Of a stretch of DNA of 64,000 bases, positions 57,175 to 64,000 are shown piece by piece (positions within the stretch are counted from its first letter, which is position 1; each line of letters starts with the position of its first letter). Made by a program: the position numbers and the translations under genes. Where the stretch lies: positions 248,001 to 312,000 of the forward strand of contig JAJSPD010000024.1 of the NCBI GenBank assembly GCA_021307315.1, in the 5' to 3' direction. The notes under the pieces are model-generated. The model was given only the letters and a program-made list of their open reading frames with translations. It made no database searches and was not told the origin of the DNA. The DNA comes from Bisporella sp. PMI_857. Taxonomy: Eukaryota; Ascomycota; Leotiomycetes; Helotiales; Helotiaceae.

Positions 57175-59277
57175 TCATGTAGTCTTCATATCCGGCGTTG
57201 TAGTCGTGGTGGTGGGCGGCACCTGCTGCGTTGTTGTCACAGATTGGCCTTGTGGTGCTGCTGTAACTAAGGGTTGTGTTTGGATAGTCGTAGCTGGGGG
57301 TACGCTATTTGGCTGCGGCGGTGGCATAATAGGAGTACATCTCTCTGCTTTCGGATCCAAAAACCTCGGAGGTACTCCTCTCGCCGCAAAGCTGCTTGTG
57401 CCTACATATACGCCTACTAGCTTACTCCATTTATAGTCACCCCTCTTCAGCTTTTGGATCTCCTTGTATGCATAGCCATTGCAGTACGGCAGTCCCGTGC
57501 TTGGGTCGCGGTACTTAGCAGGGTAGGAAGTGATAGCGCAGAGCTCGTGGTCGCGCTTCTTCCTGACGGCTTTGGGGAACTTGCGCCCGAAGATGATTTG
57601 CAGTTGAGTTTGGGAGTCTTTGATGGCGTCTTCAGAGAAGTTTGATAGAATGAGGCAGTTCCGAGTACCCTGCTCGATGGGCGGTGGGCCTGCAGGAGGT
57701 GGAGGTGGAGGTGGTGGAACGACGACTTGTTGATTGAGTTGATTTTGTGGGGTTGTGCTGAAGGGAATTGTTTGAGAGGGTATTAACCGGGCCAAAGGTG
57801 GAGGACCAAATCCGGGGAGCGGTGCTGACCCATCCAGGGGCAAGGTTGGAGGACGCTGGAACTGAGGAAGTGGTAAGTACTGTTGTGGTGGTGCTAGGAT
57901 GAATGGTGGATGTGTAGGCTTTTGTGTTGAGGATGTACTTGTTGTAGGTATATTTATTGGTTGTGGTGGAGGATAAGGATAATTAGGGATTATGCTCGGA
58001 GGTGGAGCAAGTACACTTGATACCGATGGATGCACTTGTGGAGGCAGATGGGGTTGCACAGGAGGCGCCATCAAAGGAGAAGCAGTTTGCACCACTTTTG
58101 GGAGAGGTGAACTCAGGGCAGCAATAACATTACCATTAGCTGTTCCGGTTGAAACGTCGGTCTGGCTACTGGGTGCTGCCTTGGTCTCGGGCGGAGGAGT
58201 ATCGATTTTCTTTGGTGTAGCTCCGTTTGTGGACGGCGTAGCTGTCGCGGTGCCATTGGGAGCAGCAGCGTCTGTCATAACTTGATCGCCATCAGTAGTC
58301 GCATTTGGTGCAGCTGGAGAAGCAGCTGAATCGGATTCCATCTCCGCGGCTTTGCGCTTCCTGACTTTCTTTTCTGCTGGATCCTCCAACTCTAGGACTT
58401 TGCCTACTTTCTTCAAGATACCTCCAACCCATTCCGCCTTGCCGCTCCACCAACTAATGACCGGGCCACTCATTTGCCGGTTGCTCAAAGCAGCCAATTT
58501 TGCTGCTTGCTCCTCTTCCCTCTGTTGTTCTGCTTCTTCCCACCTACTCAAGCTCTTAAAATTCCTCTTCTCAACTCTTGCAGCTTCTGCCAGCCTATCC
58601 GCTTGAGTCATGGCGGGTTTCTTTGCAGCTTCCTTTGCGGCGGCAGCCTTTTCCATGTTGGCTAGTTGCTTCAATCTCTTGATTTCTCTGTCCACCATTT
58701 GCGCGTGCAGTTGTTCCTTGCTTTGTCGCGTGGTACCACGTTGCGATGCTCGCGTTGGGGCGTCTTCGGGTGTGGGAATCCATGATGCCCGTTCGGATTT
58801 CTTCTTTGGTCTGGGAGCTGGTGCTTGAGGATGTGCCGATGCTGTAGGGTCTATTTTGACTTTCTTTTTGAATATTTTGGGTATACCATCGTTTGCCTTG
58901 CGCTTCTTCAACTTCTCAGCTCTTTCTTTCCTCCGCAGCTCTTTCTCGCCCTCGAGGTCATCCGCACCGGCGGTCGGTCCCTGGTCTTCGTCGTCGTCGG
59001 ACGAGTCCATTTGCACATCCGAGTCGGCTTCGTCATCTTCAAATCCCTCATCGTCATCTGCCTCTGCGAACAAAAGCTCGAGTTCATCATCAGGATCTTC
59101 TTGCTGAATCAGACTTGCGAGTCGATTGCCAGCCGTTGAGCGCCTTTCTCTGGTGTTGACTAGTAGTTCGACTGGTTCCTCTTCACTCTCACTTCCGCTT
59201 CCGCTTGCACTGCTAGACTCGTTGTCGGATTCCTCCTCGGTGCGTGTAGGCGTTTCCTCCCCTCCTTCGCCCGCCAT
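57175..59277 (-). CDS. VPS72: SWR1 complex subunit Vps72 (YL1 family)
   Basis: Single-exon gene of 700 residues. Vps72/Swc2 is the histone H2A.Z-H2B-binding subunit of the SWR1 remodeller. The N-terminal YL1 domain begins with RERRSTAGNRLASLIQQE and a long acidic stretch (ELELLFAEADDDEGFEDDEA), the part that binds the basic histone pair; then a Lys-rich region and SWIPTPEDAPTRASQRGTTR, RLKQLANMEKA and SLSRWEEAEQQREEEQ. The middle third is Pro/Thr/Ala-rich and disordered, with a run of eight Pro near residue 519. The YL1_C domain follows at about 545-600: NCLILSNFSEDAIKDS, KKRDHELCAITSYPAKYRDP, TGLPYCNGYAYKEIQKL. Longer than yeast and animal homologues because of the linker, which is normal in filamentous ascomycetes. 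Confidence 0.93.
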   Translation of the reverse strand: MAGEGGEETPTRTEEESDNESSSASGSGSESEEEPVELLVNTRERRSTAGNRLASLIQQEDPDDELELLFAEADDDEGFEDDEADSDVQMDSSDDDEDQGPTAGADDLEGEKELRRKERAEKLKKRKANDGIPKIFKKKVKIDPTASAHPQAPAPRPKKKSERASWIPTPEDAPTRASQRGTTRQSKEQLHAQMVDREIKRLKQLANMEKAAAAKEAAKKPAMTQADRLAEAARVEKRNFKSLSRWEEAEQQREEEQAAKLAALSNRQMSGPVISWWSGKAEWVGGILKKVGKVLELEDPAEKKVRKRKAAEMESDSAASPAAPNATTDGDQVMTDAAAPNGTATATPSTNGATPKKIDTPPPETKAAPSSQTDVSTGTANGNVIAALSSPLPKVVQTASPLMAPPVQPHLPPQVHPSVSSVLAPPPSIIPNYPYPPPQPINIPTTSTSSTQKPTHPPFILAPPQQYLPLPQFQRPPTLPLDGSAPLPGFGPPPLARLIPSQTIPFSTTPQNQLNQQVVVPPPPPPPPAGPPPIEQGTRNCLILSNFSEDAIKDSQTQLQIIFGRKFPKAVRKKRDHELCAITSYPAKYRDPSTGLPYCNGYAYKEIQKLKRGDYKWSKLVGVYVGTSSFAARGVPPRFLDPKAERCTPIMPPPQPNSVPPATTIQTQPLVTAAPQGQSVTTTQQVPPTTTTTTPDMKTT

Positions 59278-61956
59278 ATTGAGGTTGCTGAGGACCCCTG
59301 CCTCACTGAATGGAGGTCTGAACTAAGGGATGGTCAGACTATTTCTGGTATACGCGACTCCAGAGTTCATCCCCAATTTGGAGGATTTGTATGAGATGAT
59401 CCGATAGGTTGTTAGTGAAAAGGTCAATAAGAGCAGGGGCTCTGGCTTTGCGTTGGGATAAATTGCGTGGATCGCTTCCGAAAAGCGGGATTGTGCTTAG
59501 TCATCTCAGGAACAACGTTCTGAGCCCAAAATATTTGAATATCCATTGAGAAAAGAAGACAGAGCCAAGTCATTGCCACCTATGCGCCATTCCTTCGTCT
59601 GCTCTGCCCCTCATGCCCTCTGATATGTTCAACTTCCTCGAACAGAGCCACGCTCTTCTCACTGTGAGAATTTCAAGCACCATGCCAACTCTGATCCTGG
59701 TCATGTGATCGTAACATATTCTCAAAGTCGTCTTACCTTAAAATAGAAACGTGGAGTTTGAAACTTGAAAAGAGGCTGGGAGAATCAAAGTCTCAAGAAT
59801 AACCTTCTTACGAAAAACTTGCTCTAGGCAACCCACCTCAATCTCTCCGCAGTCGCAACTTTTGCGTGAAATGGTAATTGAGCCTCTTTCGAGCCTCGTT
59901 GCTATCCCGGAATCCGCTCTTAACTGCCCGTCCGCTCGCTTTTTCTCCATGTCTAGTAGTTGCCGTTCTCGTGGCGCCCCTGTCGTCTTGAATCTCGAAT
60001 CAAAGCAGTGAACGGCTCAACTTGCCTGTCACAATGCACCCGCTAAGGTTTCAGATCCACGATCACCCAGTGTTGCATCAACCAGGAGCCAGAAGGCCAA
60101 GGGGAAGAGAAATGCACGCTGTGCCTATGCATGCTCTTGATCAACAGAGACACCCACCGTCCATCAATCGCAAACACGTTGATTCACCTTTTAGGTGTGC
60201 ATTATAATTTCATGTTCTGATTAGCTTGGCCCCTTTGGGAAGGTTTTGGCTACCTAGAGGCCAAAGAACTCTGTCCAGTTGGTGTCCCAGAGTGCCTTGG
60301 CCGAAGCCTGGCTCTGCATCAAAAGTTCAATCACCTCCAAGTCGAAGCGAGGGAGAGGCAAAGCAACTTATCAAAGGACCTCAAACTGGCACGCCGTTCA
60401 CTCACATAATCTCGACGGATCCTGCCCACATGTACCGTGATACTTACTGTAGGAGGCGAGGTGTGCTCTGAGATATGGGGCAAGTAAGTTTAAAGGATGA
60501 ACGACGTTCCCGGCGAAAGCATTAGCGGCGGGCGCAGCCTGTGATATTATTACCATGCTCAAGTCATCATCACCTTAATCTGTACATTCAGAGGGGCTGT
60601 GATGAAGACAACCATTCGCTGACTCGTGGGTGTCCAGCCTTTCACGAAGGCGCGCTGTGTGGATTATGAAATACTGAACAGGTCACCTTTGAGAAGGATC
60701 AGCCTTCTGCCCCCCCTTTTGCCATTAGCAATTGCTCAATTGTCCCAAGGCTCGCTGTGCCATTGGGGCTTCGTAGATTTTGGGCCCCCCCGGGTTTGTT
60801 GTATGCTGTGCAGTAGACCGCCCCCCTGGTCAGCCTTCAAGAATAGAACTCGACCTTGGGAAATGCTCTTTGCTTTGGTCAGTCATGGCTGAACAGAGTC
60901 TTTCCGGACAACAGCCACTGATACGCCTCGCTCTGTTGACTTCTCTGCTACGCGGCGTTGCAGTGGCCGGTCTATGGATAGATGGCATATCTAAACCCTA
61001 AAGCCCACAGCCATTCGTGGATCAGTTGACCCTTATTATTGCAACATATTGCTCACTATTGTTATTATTGTATTCTCACTTTTCAAGGCTAGAGAAAGAG
61101 CATCAAATTTCATCCGCTATCCCCGTCACCATATTCAACCACATCATAGAGTCAGTCCCCTTTGATTGATCGTATCGTATCATATTATATCGGTCCTGTT
61201 CCGGTTCTCTGTCCCTGTACCCGTACCTGGATTTAGCCGTGCGTGGAAAGTTAAAGAGATTCCTGGGAAGGACAAGACCATCAATTGGCGCCGTTAAACA
61301 GCACCCCATTAAGCTGCCAGGGGGCTTCTTTGAAACGTAGCGCACTACCGAACCACATCATCAGAACGCTCATCCACGCAACATCAACCTCCTTACCACC
61401 ACCATCAACCCCAACACTTCTCATCTCACTTCTCCTTATCCTCCTTTCTCCCATCTCCTTGCCATCACGTCGCCATCTCCATTGTCGTCTTCTGTTACAT
61501 TAATGACGCCTGTATATTGAGCAGAACATCGGACTTTTCCCTTACTTGAAAAAAAAGCTTAATCCAAGCACAAATCCGACTCCTGTGCTTCACGGACGAC
61601 CGACCCATTCGGCATATCAACCCTCCTTCAATACAGATCTTCTATCATCTCTGACACCGGCAGTCCATTCATCGGTGCAGGGCTCTGCCCATTTTAATAG
61701 ATCAGCATTCATCAATTATTCCTCGAATCTGCCACACAATCCTTCCAAGTCACAACAAGGCAATTCGAAGCCTCAGCAGCCGGCGTCTCTAACAGTGAGG
61801 CTCGCCAACATAGACATTGTCCCTTGACATCGAGTCTACATAGTCATCTATATTACAATTAGTGGCTGGATAAGGGACCAAGGAGCTGTATTTTCAACAT
61901 TAATCTCCTACCATCTCTCACAGTTAGGAGAGATTTTGGTGGACGGATAATATATA
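59278..61956. other. Intergenic region of 2.7 kb with the leader of the RRM-Pumilio gene
   Basis: Between two divergent start codons. The left end holds the VPS72 promoter; the right 0.6 kb looks like a long pyrimidine-rich 5' leader (61360-61500) of the RNA-binding protein gene, with one upstream ATG. Open frames in 59700-61000 show no domain features. Confidence 0.5.
61503..61520 (+). promoter_or_regulatory. Possible upstream ORF (five codons) in the 5' leader
   Basis: ATG ACG CCT GTA TAT TGA, just after the pyrimidine-rich tract and 436 bp before the main start. It is the only ATG I find between the tract and the main start. Whether it is transcribed depends on the start site. Confidence 0.3.
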
Positions 61957-64000
61957 ATGTCATCTACAAGATCTGATCATCTCACATTAGGCTACTTGCC
62001 AACGCCACAGACTGCTGTGAACCCTCCTCGATCAGGATCTTCGACAGCAAACACATCACCCACAGAGGCATCTAGCGGCAACTCTCTACGATCGCCATTC
62101 GGAATTTCAGGAGCATTCAATTCTGCTAACAAAATGGCTGGAAATACACGATCGGGGGCTGGCTCTCCATCGCATGAACCGTTAGGCAGTGCCAGCAGAA
62201 TATACTCCAAGAGGTATGTACAAAGCGTCCTCGCTTTGTTGCACTAAGCTAATAATGATAAATCAAGAGCCCGTGAAATACAAGCACAAGAAGGTCTGCC
62301 AGTTGGTGTCTGGGGCCCCCCTACCAGCGGCGGCTCGACTCCTCTCCGTGAAAACATTCCAGAATCGCCGACCGATGGTTTTCCTGAATTTTCGCAGTTG
62401 CCTCCTCCCGAGAGCCTGCCACAAACACGCCGTGCAAGAGCTGGCACCGTACCATCTCGGTTTTCGCCAGGTGGCAATGCCCTAGGCGGACTTGGTCTTA
62501 GTCCACTGCCGGCACTTGTTTCCAAAACCTCGCGGCCAACACCATCTCCTAGTCCATTCAAGAGTCCCTCCCCGAATCTTAGCCAGATTGGAGATCTATC
62601 ACGACTCCGGGCGGGCTCCATGCCACAGAGAAGCCAGTTTTCACAACCAAGTGGACCATTTGGCCCATCAGTTTTCTCGACAAACTGGGCTTCGGGACGG
62701 GAACGGACATCAACTCTTGCGAGCATTGCCAGCCAGCCATCAAATGGGCCAAGCTCGCCAGCTCAATCTTCTTTCTCTAAAGAGAATGGGGAAAACGATA
62801 TGCAGATGCGAACCTTGGACTACCTTGGACTTGCTGATACGCCACAGCCACCAAGGGCGCAATTAGTTTCTAATCCGTTCTTAGCCAACATCGCGGATCT
62901 GCAAAAGCAGGCAAATCGATTCCGATCATACTCGGTAAATGCCAAGGAGAAATATGCGCAAGAGGAGGACGATGAAGAGTATGGGACAGCTAGTGGCCAG
63001 ATGACCCCATATGAAGCACAACAAGCCCAGCTACAACTTCAGTTGGCTGCGACTAATGCTGCAATTCAGCAGCACAATCTTGCAGTGCAAGCTTTTGCGA
63101 ATCAAGCATCATCGAATCGACCCAGAGCAAGGACTACCGGTGTGCTAGAATCACCAACAACGCGATTGCTACGAAACTATTACCCTACCGCATCTCGTCT
63201 CGACAACAGCATAAATATATCGGACATGGGAATGACAGAATCGCCTGAATACGAGAATATTCCGGACGCATTGGCAGCGATGACTTTGGGCCGCTCGAAT
63301 AGCAGGAATGACAATCATTTGGGTCCAGATGACAATCTGGAAGGCCCTACAAGGGCACTTTGGCTTGGTAGTATTCCATCATCAACAACTGTCTCGACAC
63401 TCACGGAGATGTTCAAGTCTCATGGACCAATCATCTCAGCTCGAGTCTTAACCCACAAGAACTGTGGATTCGTCAACTTCGAGCGTCTAGACAGCGCTAT
63501 CTCAGCGAAGACTGTTATGAATGGGAAGGAAATATTCCCTGGAGCGGGGCCGGTTCGTATCAACTACGCAAAACCTCCCTCTCCATCAGTGTCACCGGGC
63601 CCGGATGGTCAGTTTCCTTCTCCAAGCCCTGATCCATTCTCAAAGGGGGCCGAAAACGGTACAAATGGCCTTACTGTCGGTGCTGCAACCCCAGGCATAA
63701 TCTCAAGACCTGGAAGCGCCTCACTGAAAGTGGCAACGCTCGCAGACATGAAATCTAAAATTCTAGACATCGTGGGAGAATTTGGTGCTTCAGAATCGGA
63801 CAAAGATAAGATCACACGTAGTCTTCAAAAGGCCATTGTATATGATCAATTCCAACCCGAGATCCCGCCGATTCAGGAACCTACCCATAATAGAATCCAT
63901 GATGCACCCAAGCTTCGAGACATCAGAAAACGCATCGACAATGGAACTTGGTCTCAGGATGAGATTGAAAGGATCGCTATGGATATGTTGCCTGAAATTG
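61957..64000 (+). CDS. JSN1: RRM plus Pumilio RNA-binding protein (Jsn1/Puf1 type), 3' end outside window
   Basis: Exon 1 61957-62213, intron 62214-62267 (54 bp, GTATGT...CAAG), exon 2 62268 to beyond the window; 663 residues visible, frame open to the end. The first 440 residues are Ser/Pro/Gln-rich and disordered, with a Gln/Leu/Ala helix (QQAQLQLQLAATNAAIQQHN). An RRM follows at about residues 447-525: RALWLGSIPSSTTVSTLTEM holds RNP2, and NCGFVNFERLDSA holds RNP1. Then comes RIHDAPKLRDIRKRIDNG, the segment just before the Puf repeats in Jsn1-like proteins; the repeats themselves are outside. Yeast Jsn1/Puf1 binds mRNAs for membrane and mitochondrial proteins. Cytoplasmic RNA regulation is inferred. 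Confidence 0.85.

Overview
This is a window of nuclear DNA from a filamentous ascomycete (Pezizomycotina; the class Leotiomycetes is my guess, not shown). Almost every gene is cut by short introns (41-161 bp, one candidate of 458 bp) with GTAAGT-type donors, CTAAC/CTGAC branch sites and YAG acceptors. Genes lie singly on both strands with 0.1-3.6 kb between them. The family mix is fungal: Fung_rhodopsin (PTH11-like) membrane proteins, a TRI12-type exporter, an ACS/Dal5-type permease, 2EXR and FAD monooxygenase genes, SGF73, VPS72 and TLG2.

Left part (1-23.7 kb), an accessory-like area: the 3' part of a flavin-containing monooxygenase, an amino-acid permease, a secreted beta-propeller protein, a nine-exon rhodopsin-like membrane protein, a 3.6 kb gene-free stretch, a broken small secreted protein gene, a probable solo LTR, a secreted phosphoinositide phospholipase C with a near-perfect palindrome upstream, a decayed alpha/beta hydrolase, an ACS-family transporter and a nitroreductase. 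Middle part (25-33 kb): a decayed 2EXR gene, then the housekeeping genes TLG2 and calmodulin back to back on a 346-bp shared promoter, a GH47 alpha-1,2-mannosidase, an intron-containing tRNA-Ser(UGA) and an unrecognised 232-residue protein. Next (34-46 kb): a C2H2 zinc-finger gene whose 5' end is unclear, a degraded unknown gene, a salicylate-hydroxylase-type FAD monooxygenase divergent from a TRI12-type exporter, and a second rhodopsin-like gene. Right part (48.9-64 kb): two divergent MFS transporters, then the chromatin genes SGF73 (SAGA) and VPS72 (SWR1) tail to tail, and the 5' part of an RRM-Pumilio (Jsn1-type) gene that leaves the window.

All spliced models were built by hand from splice consensus plus reading-frame and protein-family continuity; each complete model sums to a whole number of codons. 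No transcript data or searches were available. The most unusual material is gene architecture (start codons sitting directly on an intron, exons of 3, 7, 15, 16 and 22 nt, one GC-AG intron, an acid-free alternative N-terminus on the nitroreductase, a retained-intron option in SGF73) and several regulatory palindromes. I did not find a clear new multi-gene system; the monooxygenase/exporter pair is the nearest candidate for a functional module.
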